Shown here: positions 26,425-39,410 of the stretch, one piece after another
Numbering within the stretch: the stretch's first letter is position 1
Layout of the letters: each line of letters starts with the position of its first letter
Made by a program: the position numbers and the translations under genes
Notes under the pieces: model-generated
Seen by the model: the letters and a program-made list of their open reading frames with translations, nothing else
Databases searched by the model: none
Told to the model about the DNA's origin: nothing
NCBI GenBank assembly: GCA_964057225.1
Contig: OZ059900.1
Coordinates: forward strand, 6,396,501 to 6,460,500
DNA from: Auanema rhodensis
Lineage: Eukaryota; Nematoda; Chromadorea; Rhabditida; Rhabditidae
Length of the DNA: 64,000 nt
Direction: 5' to 3'

Positions 26425-28266
26425 CTGAAAATATTCAATGTGACTAGATATTTTTCAAAAAATAACGAAAAGAATGAAATTTTTTTTTTATTATAACAAA
26501 GGAATACTAGATGACCTGAAAATTGGGCTGATAATTGGTTCAGCAGAATAATGACATTTCATGCTGTTACGCCTTATCTATCTTCTACGCATACACTGAT
26601 AAATGAATAGTAACGTATATAGTTTTCTTATTAATAATAAATCTAATCAATAACTAACGATTTTATGTATTTAATTTAAAAAATCAGTATCCATATGATA
26701 TAAACATCCCTGCGTCACATTTTATCTTTTTTATTCAAACGTAGGCAAACTACAAGTCCTATCACAACTAACGCATTTCAACTCTAATGTTTTTCATCGG
26801 AGCACGCCCTAATATTTACTAATCATCATATACTAAATATTCATTCAAAATCAGGAAGAATCATAAATATTTTGTCTACATATGTGCATTTGAACTTTTT
26901 AAGAAAACTGTCAAAAGTTTAAAGGAAATAACACTCATCGCAATGGTATATTCTCAAAACTCATCAGTTAAAATAACTGTTACACGTATTAATTAATTAC
27001 GAGGTTTTGAACAATATATCACCTGTTACTTAAAGATATGTTAACTTAAAAAGTACGAATATATTTATATATATAGTTAGCAATCTAAGAACATTCAAAG
27101 TCTATTTTTTATTTGAAAATATATCGTTTCAGGACCAAATTTCTTAAATGTTGGCACATTTAATGTAACAAATTGAATGAAATTCACCATGTAGTTTAGA
27201 CATAAAATCTGTAGGAGTTGTACATAAATACACAAAGAGATCACTTTTCTAATATTTTGATCTACTGTCCCGCAAAAAAAACATATCTTTCTCAACTGCA
27301 TTTGTGTATGACGCTCATTTGACTATAGTGTTGTTTGTGAAATCTGCTCACGTCTCGAGGCAACGTTCTATTTCTCTTCAACTAGGTTTTGGATTAATTG
27401 TACTTTTTACTACAATATCTTTATTTTCTTGCTACCCAGTCTCCAAATGATACGTGTACAAATCTAGGTTTAGTTTTGAATTTCTTTTTTTTTGTTCGTA
27501 CACAGGCGTATGCATGCATGGACACCTTATCTATTGTCTGACATCTATCAATCTTTTTTGTCTTCTCTGTATTCTTAAACGCTTTTTTTGAATTTAGTTC
27601 TATGTTCCAATTCTTGCTATCTTTCCCCTCTCTACTCTATCTGTAGTGTCTTTGTATACACGCTTCGCTGATGGGTGTTTCAACTATCTCTTTCGAATTC
27701 TAAAACTTGTCTGTGACCTCTCTTTTACTCTCATTGGTTTTGCCTTTAACTATTGATTGGTGGCCTCTTATGACCTCTCAAATTTTTATCGCGGAAGAAC
27801 TGTATAATCCGATCGGAGAGAAAGAGAGAAACAAATTGCAAAGTTTGCGTGGGAGGGGTCAAGCAAATGATGACCAATGTTACCATTACATCCATTCATT
27901 CGTTTCTCGAATGTTTTACTTGGCCGGATGAAGCGTAGGATGATAACATTGTGAAATGCATTATCGACCATACAATTCTTTCCGTCCTGTGCTAATGTTG
28001 GCAGATATACTCTGTTATATATCAAAATAGTAGAGTCACCATATAGCAATCACACCACTTTTATCATCAAGAATTAGTTTCTTTATGTTTCTATGAATCT
28101 TGTCACTCAGCTTATCAGTGAATGGCAACTCACTATCAATCTTCTATTCACCTCTACTCACTCACTTCCTTTCATTTCTCTTCTTGCTCAACAAGCCTTT
28201 CAAACTTTCTATGATTCGATTTCAATAGAAAGTTTTAATTTTAAAAAAGTCTTCAGATACACCACG
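26425..28266. other. Divergent intergenic region, phosphodiesterase / aco-1
   Basis: About 1.8 kb between two divergently transcribed genes, so it probably contains both promoters. The first part is AT-rich. From about 27480 it becomes pyrimidine-rich on the plus strand, like nematode outrons. It ends in GTCTTCAG at about 28249-28256, eleven bases before the aco-1 ATG, a likely spliced-leader acceptor. Short open frames here have no coding features. Confidence 0.6.
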
Positions 28267-31200
28267 ATGTCATTTGATCATCTCATCAGCAGTATTGAGG
28301 TTGAAAACAAAGAGTACAAGTTCTATAACTTGGACAAACTTGGAGATAAGAGATACGGTAATCAAACAAATTTTCAAACAACAATCACTGTACTTTTATA
28401 GACACTCTTCCATACAGTATTCGTGTTCTTTTGGAATCTGCTGTACGTAATTGTGATGGATTCCACGTCGAAAAGAAGGATGTTGAAACTATTTTGAACT
28501 GGGCTGAATCTCAGAATGCCAATGCAGAAATTCCATATAAGCCAGCTCGCGTGCTTCTTCAAGATTTCACGTAAGCTTTTTCATTATTATCAACCTATTT
28601 TGTTTGTATATAGTGGAGTCCCAGCTGTTGTTGATCTTGCTGCTATGCGTGATGCTGTTGCCCAAATGGGAGGTGATCCAACCAAGGTCAATCCTATCTG
28701 CCCAGTCGATCTCGTTATTGATCACTCCGTTCAAGTAGACTACTCTGGAAAGTGAGTAAAGATCAACATTTATGCTTATATTTTCAATATTTCTCTAGTG
28801 AACAAGCCCGTCAAAAGAATGAGGAGCTCGAATTCCAAAGAAACTCTGAACGTTTCAATTTTCTCAAGGTAATTTTTTCACTCTGTTGAATAAAAACTTA
28901 TCTAAATATCACTTTTTTAAGTGGGGATCCAAGGCATTCAATAATCTTCGTATCATTCCACCTGGTTCAGGAATTGTTCATCAAGTTAACTTGGAATACT
29001 TGGCCCGTCATGTTATGATTGATGAGGTATATTCAGTGTGCGAATTTAGAAATTCCGTTATTTTACAGAAAAATGTTGTCTTCCCAGACTCTTGTGTTGG
29101 AACTGATTCGCATACCACTATGATCTGTGGATCTGGCATTCTCGGTTGGGGAGTTGGAGGAATTGAAGCTGAAGCTGTTATGCTTGGACAACCAATTTCA
29201 ATGGTGATAATGAATGTTTGTGAAAATGTAGTTACAAGTTATCTTCAGGTTTTGCCAAAGGTTATTGGAGTACACCTTAGTGGAACTCTCTCTCAAGCTG
29301 TTACTGCTACTGATTTGGTTCTTACCATCACTCAAAAACTTCGTGCTCACGGAGTTGTTGGAAAATTTGTCGAATTCTTCGGTGCTGGACTCCAAAACCT
29401 GTCCATTGCTGATAGAGCCACCATCGCTAACATGTGTCCAGAATATGGAGCCACTGCTGCTTTCTTCCCATTTGATAAAAACACTTACAAGTAAGTATAG
29501 TACGGCTGAAATTTTTTACATTAGTATTTAAGCTTCTTAAAATCTACTGGTCGTGATGCTCACAAATGCGACCTTGTAGGAAAATATATGGAGGCTAACA
29601 AGATGTCTCTTGACAATGCTACCGGAACTCCAACCTATTCTGAAGTGATTGAAGTTGACATGAGCTCTATTGTTAACAGTGTTGCTGGACCTAAACGTCC
29701 CCATGATCGTGTTGAACTCACCAAGCTTAGCGAAGATTTCAAGGCTGGACTTACTGCTCCCATTTCTTTCAAGGTTAGCACACTCGGTTTGAAGTCATAA
29801 TCATAATTATATTCAGGGATACGGGCAAACCCCAGAAGAGGCCGAAAAGAGAAGCTATTGCGTTAGGAAGACCGAGCTCACTCACGGAAGTGTTGCTATT
29901 GCCGCTATCACTTCTTGTACTAACACCAGTAATCCAACTGTCATGTTGGCTGCTGGTTTGGTTGCTAGAAAAGCCAAATCTTACGGATTCAAGGTTCCCA
30001 AATACGTCAAAACTTCTCTTTCACCTGGATCTGGAGTTGTCGCAAAATATCTTGAGGCTTCTGGACTTCTAACTGACATGGAAAACATTGGTTTCCATAT
30101 TACTGGATACGGTTGTATGACCTGTATTGGAAACTCTGGACCACTCGATCCAAGTGTTGTTGAAGAAATTGAAAAGGTAAGAAGCAATTGCATATTTTTA
30201 TGAATATGTTTCTATTTTTCCAGAACAACATTGTTGCCGCCGGAGTGCTCTCTGGAAACCGTAACTTCGAAGGACGTATTCATCCAAATGTTCGCGCTAA
30301 CTACCTTGCTAGTCCACCACTTGTTGTCCTTTATGCCATTCTTGGAAACGTTCAATACAACTTGAATGATGTTATTGGTAAGAAAACAATTATCATATTA
30401 TCTAATTAAGTTGGCTTTTGCAGGTGTCTTTGATGGAAAGGAAATTCGTGCTTTTGATCTTCTCCCAACCAGAGACGAAATTGCCGAATTTGAAAAACAA
30501 TATATCCGCTCGGAATTTTTCAAGGAGGTCTACAGCTCTATTGAACTTGGATCGAGCCAATGGCAAAGTCTTGTTAGCCCCAACTCTCAACTTTACCCAT
30601 GGGATAACGACAGCAGCTATATCAAGAAAGTTCCATTCTTCGATGGAATGGTCAGTACTTAGTGATTTTTTTGATTGACAGAATCTTTTGTTATAGAACA
30701 TGGATTTGCCAGAGAAGGCTCCAATCGAGAATGCTAACTGTCTTCTTTTACTTGGAGATTCTATCACTACCGATCACATCTCCCCAGCTGGCTCAATTGC
30801 TGAGGTTTATAATTGTTTTCTCCCTCAAATGAAATGTAAGATATGCATTTCAGAAATCGCCCGCTGCTCGCTATCTTGGTGATCATGGAGTTGAGCCAAA
30901 AGATTTCAACTCTTATGGATCTAGACGCGGTAACCACGAAGTTATGCTTCGCGGAACCTTTGCTAACCGTCGCATTGTCAACAAGATGGTCAGCAAAGTT
31001 GGACCACAAACCCTTTACGTCCCTGATAATGTTGTTATGGACGTTTCTGACGCTGCTGAGAAGTATGCTTCCCAAGGAAAGCAAGTTATTGTCATTGCTG
31101 GTAAAGAATATGGATCTGGATCTTCTCGTGATTGGGCCGCCAAGGGACCTTATCTTCTTGGTGTAAAAGCTGTAAGTTCCAAGATATTTATGTAGAAAAA

Positions 31201-31549
31201 CAAGAAAATTTTTCTAGGTCGTTGCTGAATCTTACGAGCGCATTCATCGTTCCAATTTAGTTGGAATGGGAGTTCTCCCACTTGAATTCCTCAGCGGAGA
31301 AAATGCTGAAACCTACAAGCTCAATGGAAAGGAAACTTTCTCGTACAAACTTTATTATTTCAGCACATTATTGATTTGATAATTTTCAGCATTGAAGTAC
31401 CAAAAGACTTGAAGCCAGGTGATTTGCTCACTGTTACCGCTTCTACTGGAGCTTCCTTCAAAGCCAAGTGCCGATTGGATACAGAAGTTGAACTTACCTA
31501 CTACCGTCATGGAGGTATTCTCCAATACATGGTCCGCAAAATGATCTAA
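28267..31549 (+). CDS. aco-1: Cytosolic aconitase (aconitate hydratase, IRP1 family)
   Basis: Fifteen exons join cleanly: 28267-28357, 28402-28570, 28614-28751, 28799-28868, 28922-29026, 29069-29203, 29249-29490, 29533-29773, 29817-30176, 30224-30377, 30424-30650, 30697-30804, 30854-31171, 31218-31342 and 31390-31549. The product is about 885-890 residues, the length of cytosolic aconitase/IRP1 and longer than the mitochondrial form. The three 4Fe-4S cysteines are visible in TSCTNTSNP and [11 protein letters not shown]. Active-site blocks include [42 protein letters not shown] and [13 protein letters not shown]. There is no mitochondrial presequence; the start is [12 protein letters not shown]. 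It interconverts citrate and isocitrate through cis-aconitate in the cytosol. Vertebrate relatives also bind iron-responsive RNA; nothing here shows that activity. The codon choice, dominated by GGA and CCA, fits a highly expressed gene. Confidence 0.97.
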
Positions 31550-31669
31550 ACTGATATATTTGTCAGTTTTTGATTCAACTTTCACTTACTGAAACAAATT
31601 TTGAAATGTTTTTTTTTGTATTAATTCTAGACTGTGTTTTTGTGTTCGACTAGGTTTAATAATTATTTT

Positions 31670-31675
31670 AATAAA
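31670..31675 (+). terminator. aco-1 polyadenylation signal
   Basis: AATAAA about 120 bases after the aco-1 stop codon, followed by an A-rich run; a good candidate for the 3' end of the message. Confidence 0.7.
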
Positions 31676-31964
31676 CATTTATTTAAAAAAAAATATGCTA
31701 TTTAATGTAATTTTGCAACCTATTATATAAATAGCGATGACGCGTTTGTTATTTGGTGGCGCGATCGTAAGATTAATTGGACTTCAGCACTTTGCGCTCA
31801 TTGAATCATACAAAAGATTCCAAAGATAAGAACCATCTTCTTCACATTGTGTCATGATAAGTTTAATAACTTGTCACGATCACGATGTTGTCTATTATTT
31901 CAACTGAGATTACTCGAAAAGATTATTGTAAATGAAAAGTTCAAACAGTAGTAAGTATTATTTC

Positions 31965-31970
31965 TTTATT
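31965..31970 (-). terminator. daf-36 polyadenylation signal
   Basis: TTTATT on the plus strand is AATAAA on the minus strand, about 40 bases beyond the stop codon of the Rieske oxygenase gene. Confidence 0.6.
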
Positions 31971-32009
31971 TTGTTATTAAACAGATTAAAATGCAAGTAT
32001 ATAATCTAG

Positions 32010-33789
32010 TTACCAATCAAGTACTGATTGTGGCTGATGGCTAAGCAGTCCGTTTGGAAGCAATTGTGGACTGTTCTCGGTATAGAATTGAGAGTACCAT
32101 CTTAAATAAATGTTTTTGAAATATAATGATTTTTTAATATCACTAACCGTCGATGTTTTTTGATTGGACCATCATTTCGAACAACTAATGGATCTTTTAC
32201 ATATCGTTTATTATTCCAAATGAAAACATCACGTTCAAACTATATAGAAAACAAACTATAATTGAGTTGATTAACAAAAACTTTACCTGCGTTGCTTCAC
32301 TGATGAGGAAAAATTTGCAATACCATCTGTAACAATCTGAATACATATTAAATCGTACACGTTGGAGTAATGGTTGTTCTGGTGTCACATGTTGCAAAAC
32401 ACATCCTCGACCCAAAACTCCAAAATCAAAACGCATCAAAACAATTCCTGGTCCATACTAAAGTAAAATTGTACTGTAAAAATTAAAACAATATATGTAC
32501 TTGTTCAGCTTTTAAATGACTATTTGTTAATGGAATAGGGAATTTGCCTTTAAACGTTAAGTACTGATCAAGTATCATGGTTCCAATATGTCTAGTGTTT
32601 CCTGTTCCGCAATCCCAACTTCCATTCCAGGCATGAGAAATAAGCGGACATATATCATTAAGTCTTAAGCTGGTGATATCATTTCCTAAACAGCAAATAA
32701 TACATTTAATCTTTATACTAATTTAACAAACCGTTATTTGGCCCTGATAAATGTAAATAGTTCAAATGAGCAATATCAGCACCGTTCTCAGGAATTTCTT
32801 GGGCATGGCATTGAATCTACAAAAAGCTTAACTTTTCAAATTATATAAAACAATGCTCTTACTTCATGTTCTGTACGTCCGCCGTATGTCCAGGTCCCAT
32901 TTTCAATTTCGGGAATAGACGGAATTTCCCATTCAGGTTCAATTCCATCAGAATGGTACCATACATAAATGTGTTTGTTGATTTCTACTACCGGCCATGT
33001 CTTAACACGTGCTTGGCTTGGTATAGTTCCCTCATCATAAGGAATTTTAGTACATTTTCCTGTTTCAGCTGAGAAAATCCATCCGTGGAAAGGACATTGT
33101 ACACAGTTATCTTCCACGACCTGTACAAACAATGGATAATTAAAAGGAAGGAAGTGAAAATTAAAATCTGATCTGATATATCTCACCCGGCCACCAACGT
33201 TGAAGTTTGCACCCAAATGGGGACAATACGAGTCTATTAAGTACACTTTTCCCGATTCTGAACGGATTAACGAAAGAAGTTGGCCTGAGATTTCAAAACT
33301 GATACTAACAATGTTGGTGCATGTTTCTTACAAAATACGGTAACCTGCTTAATTTCTGATTTTTTTATTGAATATGATTCTCCAATGCAATACCATCCAT
33401 TAGGAAAAGCTGGTGGTAAATCGCCTAACTTTCTCATTTCTTGTAAACGATTGATTTCTCGAGCTCTCTCAAGGCCAGTCATCTGTAAAAAAGAGAAAAC
33501 TTGGTGAAGTATGATATCAATACAACGGTTTATAAAAATATGTGAACTTACATTTTCTCTATTGAACTTAAAACCTAGGTCTCCCAAAAGTTTAATTCGA
33601 TTTAAAGGTAATGTAGCTAATCGATATATTATATAAATTATTCCAATTATTAATGTAATTGCTATTTCTGTTTTTCCAACATTCTAAATTACAATTATTT
33701 ATGATGAAAATAACAATTAAGTAGGATTTAACAACCTGCCAACGATAATCAAGATGCGAAAATAAGTCCGCTAAAAGTCGTTGAAGCAT
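32010..33789 (-). CDS. daf-36: DAF-36/Neverland Rieske oxygenase (cholesterol 7-desaturase)
   Basis: Spliced minus-strand gene from ATG 33789 to TAA at 32010. A hydrophobic anchor ([17 protein letters not shown]) follows the N-terminus. The Rieske 2Fe-2S site is complete: CPHLGANF and, after an intron, CVQCPFHGW. The mononuclear iron site is seen as [16 protein letters not shown] (Asp-x2-His-x4-His). The C-terminal domain has [14 protein letters not shown] and ends near QPQSVLDW. Before the Rieske box the apparent frame change is explained by a 48-base intron beginning GTAAGAAACATG (near 33330), which gives QVTVF then [13 protein letters not shown]. The family makes 7-dehydrocholesterol, the first step towards dafachronic acids in nematodes and ecdysteroids in insects. 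All metal ligands are present, so activity is expected. Confidence 0.95.
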
Positions 33790-36056
33790 CCTATGATTGC
33801 AAAGACTTCTTTAATCGTTCAGTGAAAAATATTCAAGAAACTGCAAGAAAAGCAATAAAATAGAAATTACAATTAGAGCGAGAGTTATATACTAAAAACT
33901 TGAAAAAATTGAAGAACAGTGTAATGGATATAATAGCATGTTTAACTTGTTTATTGATATTAATTAAAAACTAATGATTAATCTTCAGTAGTATAGTAAT
34001 AATTTACTTAAATAATTACATAATTATATCAAAAAATTAATAAAAAGAAACATAAAAAAGTAGCATGTGAATAAAATGTTAGAGTTTAAATGAAACTGAA
34101 ACATGAACGATAAAACTGTGATAAGAACAATGACAATAGTGTTATATGCGAATTGCTCTTTGGGTTATTAGTCTCTAAACTTTCAATCTTAAAAAATTAT
34201 TGATGCTTCTGTGCAATGAATATATAAATATATATGTATAGCGTTGTATATATTCACTTTTTTTATGAATTCAGTATAACATATTGTTTGAGAATTCAAC
34301 TTCAGAAGTTTTGTTTGCATTCCACTGTTGAAATCTTCAGGCATTGTTTGACAAGACTTACGAGCAGGTAAAAATTGTAACGCACATTTTGAAATATTGT
34401 TGGAAAGGTTCCAAAACTGTGCTAACATCATTTTTACAATGCAAAATGAGCGCCATCTCTCACACCCTTACTGATTACTTGTCCTAAAATCAATAAGTGT
34501 CTAACAGTGTCGTGCACCTTTCCACCTGTTGAGCATTTCAAATATTTAAATTTAATTTAATATTCCTGTAAAACATGAAGATATGAAAATTGAAGGAAAC
34601 TTCTTAAGTTTAGTTCCTTTCAACCAATATCTTGAATTAAAAAATTCGTGCAAAGTCATTCCTCAACTATTAAAAACTGTCGTGTGTTCCGTCCATAATC
34701 TGCATTGTTAAGTTGACATTTTTTTCTCAAATATCTCATATAGTAGTTATTATGTTTTTTGTTTTCACATTAGTTCATATCTTAATCATAATGATGATTG
34801 GAATCCAGCAAAATGATTAAGCATTTGAGAAATCATGCGTCATCACTATGGTCAGATTATCTCCCCATTAAAAACTTAATGAAAGGATTAGTTGCAGTTT
34901 GAATATCTTACCGCATCATCACATAAGACAAAGTTTTTTCGATTTAGCAGGAAAAGGAAAAATTATTTCATATGCTGATTATATCGTAAACTTGAAGTAA
35001 ACAAGGACAAAAAAAGTACTTCCTCGTTGCCGCGTGAACACAATTGATCAAAATGTTATCCTAAATCCAGTCCAGACTACATACTTTGAGTTCCTGGTTT
35101 AAAAAAGAAATATTATTTGGTGCCAACAAAACTTTTGTTATATGTCACATCGCAATCAAAGATTTCTATATATTTTTTAATAAAATTATGCTGAAGTTTA
35201 AATCTGAACAATAAATATCATCATAATTTTATTGTTTATTGAAGTCAAAACAAGATACTTAAAAAGGATGTGCTTAATGTTTTCAATTAAACGTTAACTC
35301 ATATATATTTTAATTTGAAACATGAGCTGAAAATACAATTTTCTTGTAAAGGATGTTTGGAATTATTTTGTTAGCAAGTATCGTGAATAATGACATTGAA
35401 ACAAGAAGCTTTAAAGAAGTACTTCTAAGTTTCTAGTTATAATTGTATTATTTCAATGCAATCCTGATGAATTATCCGGATTTTTGTTTTTTTTTATTCT
35501 TGTAATCTCAAAATTCTCGGAGGATTCGAACTTTTTCTTGTAATGAATGAAATTTCTATAAGTTTGAACATGACAACAATTGTCCAAGCGAATTAGATAA
35601 GCATCAGGCATGCTGGAAGACAGCGTAGAGGTCTCTCATTGACGTATGAGAGATTATTGCGATACATGTTAGTACAAAGAGGTGCCGAATATTTCAGACA
35701 TAACATAATATTGAAATAGTCTGCAAAAAGGGTAGAGATGACATGATCTGAAAAAGGAGCAATCTGAATTCAACACTTCGCATAGAGATTGAATGACCAG
35801 AAAATAAGGAGGAGCTATCGGGAGGAATACATCCAAAGAGAATCTTTAAGTTGAATCTACAAGCGGACTAGTGAAAGTCTCACTCAGTTAGTGCCTCCAG
35901 ATATCCAACACGTTGACACTATTCTGCTGTTCGAACATAACTTGCTGTGTCCACCAATAGCCAAATCATTAACTGTTTTTTCTTTGACTTACAACAATTT
36001 ATATTAACAATATTGTTAGTAAATCATTAAATCAACGATATTCTATATATGCCAAT
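33790..36056. other. Divergent gene-free region, daf-36 / glycosyltransferase
   Basis: About 2.3 kb between divergent genes, presumably holding both promoters. A CTTGCAG acceptor (minus strand, about 33840) precedes the daf-36 ATG by some 50 bases and may be a trans-splice site. A less AT-rich patch at about 35580-35900 contains an 8-bp stem (TCTCTCAT and ATGAGAGA, 35632-35653). No gene could be supported. Confidence 0.55.
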
Positions 36057-38235
36057 ATGACACGCACGTGGTCAACAATTATTACAACTAAACTTACAAT
36101 TGCTTATGTTGCTGTATGTTTCTATTTATTACTGCGATATGTCTTTGTTCCGGATCTGACAGGGAGGTAAACAACATTTTGTTATTTTTCTTGTATTTAT
36201 ATGGTTTAAATGAGCAAAAAGTATATATTTTGATATGATACCAAAAAATTGAATATACTAATACCTAATGAGTTAAAATCAATAATTCTAAACTATCAAT
36301 ATCATATTTATTAATGAATTCTCTTTTATATTTCATTTGTTTTGATTCCAGTAATAAATCACCTACACTAGTTGAAAATATGCGTGTTGATTGTGCTCCA
36401 GTACTTTATGGTACTGATAACTATAAGAAATATAAATATTGGTCATTTGACTATAGATGGATTGAGGAAGAGATATATTCTGCTGATGATTTGTATGATC
36501 GTTCTTATATAATTATGATATGTATTTTGTATTTTATAGCTGTCAGATTATTCCTAAATTCTTCCATTTTGAGAAAAAGCCTTTATCCATTGAGGAAGCG
36601 GAGTTTCCATTAGCATACGGATTAGTTACTTACAAAGACATAGTACAGGTAATAAGTTTTTACTATTATGAGATATTTGTGACATATTGAAAACCGATAA
36701 GCTTTAATTAATTCTGATGTTTGTGATAAATCAATATTTTTATGTTTTTTGATTGGGATTTCATTTTCATTTCATTAAAAAAACTATATTTTTCAGGTTT
36801 TGATGCAATTGAGTATCTTTTATCATCCTCAAAATCAATATTGTATTACTATCGATAAAGCAGCTTCAATGGAATTCAAACGAGCTATGGCCACTTTACC
36901 TAGATGTTTTGGAAACATTGCCACATTTGTATGCTTATAGAAACTTAATAATTTTCTAAAATTATAAAATAGATTGGAACCACATCCAATTGGGGCACAT
37001 TCGGTATTTTGGAAAATGTTTACAACTGTTTTCATTACTTGTCTCTTTCTGATACAAAATGGGAATATTATCAGGTATAATAGTGATAATATTATATATT
37101 ATACAAAATTCTCAACTCATTAAAACTGTTTATAATATAAAGATTTTTTTGAGTATACGAACCAAATGTAAGAATGAAATAGTTGTTTTTCAGTACTTAT
37201 CTGGTTCGGATCTTCCGTTGAGAACAAATCTTGAAATGGTTCGTATATTCAAGGCTTTAAATGGTTCAATCAATACAGATGTTGAAGATTTTGAAGTTGA
37301 CCGATATAAGAATATGGAGGTAATTACTTTTGTTATTACAAGTTTATCATTAAATTAATAATTTGATGAAAGAAAGAAAGAACATGAACTACATCTTCTA
37401 ATTCATAATTACTAATTCTTTCTAGGGCATTCAACCACCATTGCCTCTGTACAAATCTAGTATGTCCGTATCTGTGCCAAGAGCAGCAGCAGCATATATG
37501 GTCAAGAGTCGGACAGTCAAAAAGCTTCTCAAATACTTGTCTAATACATGGGTTCCGGATGAGTCTTTCTGGACATCTGTAGCAGGGAATAGTCAAAGTG
37601 TGTTATAATACTTTTATCTAAGAGATCATCTCAAAGACTAACATACATTTCTTTTGCAGCTTATTATCTAAACTTTTTTTTCTTTTTTTTTCGTCAATGT
37701 TAGATTTGCAGTATTCAATGTACCGGGATCATTTCGAGCAAGTGATGTGATGTGGCTTAGAAAACATTTCACCATGAAATCCATTAGCGAGTTTTCGACA
37801 AGCCACATTGGTACAAGTTATATTGGACGTTACCAAGTTTGGTCATGGCAAAAACCTTGTGGAGGTAGAAACCCGATACCACATTCCTATATTTAATAAC
37901 TAATTTTAGGAAAAGTTACCAGTTGGTCATGTGTCTATGGTGTAGAAGATATTAAAGAAGTTGTGAAAAGACCTGAACTTGTTGCACATAAGATATATCT
38001 TGATTTTGAACCAGCCGCCTTCATGTGTTTATTCAAAGTAATTGAACATTAGGCTTAGAGTCAAGTGATTAATCAATATTTTAAGGACGTTCGCTACCGT
38101 AGTTATCATCCAATCGATTTTAATGCTCAAAGCTACAGTGAAATGCCAACAGTTGAACTACATAATGGAAAGAGCATTACTGAATTAACTCATCCGGAAT
38201 GGTTATTACGAAGTTCTTTCGCACGTGATCAATAG
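36057..38235 (+). CDS. Core-2/I-branching beta-1,6-N-acetylglucosaminyltransferase (GT14, GLY family)
   Basis: Spliced plus-strand gene from ATG 36057 to TAG 38233-38235. It starts with a short cytoplasmic tail and one signal-anchor helix (LTIAYVAVCFYLLLRYVFV), giving the type II Golgi topology usual for the family. GT14 landmarks follow in order: FPLAYGLVTYKDIVQV, FYHPQNQYCITIDKAAS, YLSGSDLPLRTNLEMVRI (the Ser-Asp-Leu-Pro-Leu core motif), VPDESFWTSVAGN and VPGSFRASDV. The exon junction near 37600-37713 is best read as donor AAA|GTGTGT with acceptor TTTGCAG, giving NSQ-IFNVPGS; a second donor would add two residues. The family transfers GlcNAc in beta-1,6 linkage onto mucin-type O-glycan cores; nematodes have several GLY paralogues and I cannot say which this is. 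Confidence 0.88.
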
Positions 38236-39410
38236 AAGTTCATACTTGCGATGTATCTGAACATTTTTTAGTTTGGCGGTAGAGATCATAAAACTGCACA
38301 AAATTGCTCGTAGGTCTCATACACTTTTCATCAAAGAAAATGTTGAAAAGTTAATATAAAATGAGCTATATATACACATAGCTTCTACTTTTTAGTTGTT
38401 GAAAACACTCATTATTGTTTTTTTTCCACATATACATATAGTTTATTTCTTTTTTGATTTTAGTTAAAACTTCTATTTTACTATATCTTTTCATTCTCTT
38501 TTCATTCTTCTTTCAATGCTTGTCCGATATTCATCCTTGAATCTATCTTTCTGTGCCATCATAAAATTCGTGGTCCAATACAGCAAAAAGTTGTTGAGAT
38601 AACATCTTATAAAGGCCTGCTGACACAGAAAGCCGATATCTTCCGTATTCACTGGAAGGAACTTGAATGATTGCGAAAATAAAAATATAATTATCTATTC
38701 TTTTGTAATTACTGATGCTGATATTGTTCATTACTGGTATATTGTTTTTTAAATGCTTATAAAAACCTTTTTTATATATTTATAACTATATAATATCATT
38801 TAGCAGGTGTTTACTTTCAAGATATGAATGTATTTCTTGATATATATTATGCTCATCTACACTTCGTCTTTCATTTAACATTTGATTAACCAATCATCTT
38901 CAGTTGTTTAGTTTTTGCTATATTATTCCAAATATATTTTTAAAATGAATAAAATATGCTTCAAACGTTTTTACCTACGTTAACTTAAAACACTTGAAAT
39001 GAAACACAAAATATTGAAATCAGCACAATCGTTCTTGTTCGAAATCAGTTGAGAAGATGAGGACAAGATAAGGTATTAAAAAATTGGATGGAACAAGATA
39101 TGTAAATAAGTATAAACAAGCATTCGCATAGAACGATCAGTCAGAATTAATATTTATTTCATAGAAAGTAATGAGGAAACAGAATAAAATGTCAGGCAAA
39201 CATGTAATACTAACTATTTGAAATCCCGTTTGATAGAGCTCAATGAGCCAACTACACATTTATGAAAAATGCAATAAATGCATATTTATAATACTTTCTT
39301 GACAAGATAAAAAATATATCTAAGCTATGCCTAAATCAATGAATTTTATCTGGAATTCGAAAATTTGGATTTGATGGAAAACTGTGTAAAAGACAATTTA
39401 TGCCTTTAAG
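38236..39410. other. Convergent gene-free region
   Basis: About 1.2 kb between the 3' ends of the glycosyltransferase (plus) and the carrier (minus). AT-rich, probably 3' UTRs and spacer; no gene or RNA was recognised. Confidence 0.6.

Larger units (their letters stand above)
31550..32009. other. Short convergent intergenic region, aco-1 / daf-36
   Basis: Both 3' UTRs lie here. The aco-1 AATAAA is at 31670-31675, and a minus-strand AATAAA (read as TTTATT) for daf-36 is at 31965-31970. Nothing else was seen. Confidence 0.7.

Noticed and set aside
27707-28049. Overlapping open frames upstream of aco-1
   Set aside because: They lie in the promoter/outron region, on both strands, without splice sites or recognisable protein features.
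28200-28266. Iron-responsive element before aco-1
   Set aside because: I looked for a CAGUGN loop on a bulged stem near the start and did not find one.
29198-31084. Minus-strand open frames of 65-121 codons inside aco-1
   Set aside because: These are antisense shadows caused by the strong codon bias of the aconitase exons.
33267-33350. Frameshift in daf-36 before the Rieske motif
   Set aside because: A 48-base intron with a GTAAGA donor and CTCAG acceptor restores the frame and gives a sensible family sequence.
35500-35560. tRNA-like GGATTCGAAC motif
   Set aside because: The T-arm-like word stands alone; no acceptor, D or anticodon arms can be paired around it on either strand.
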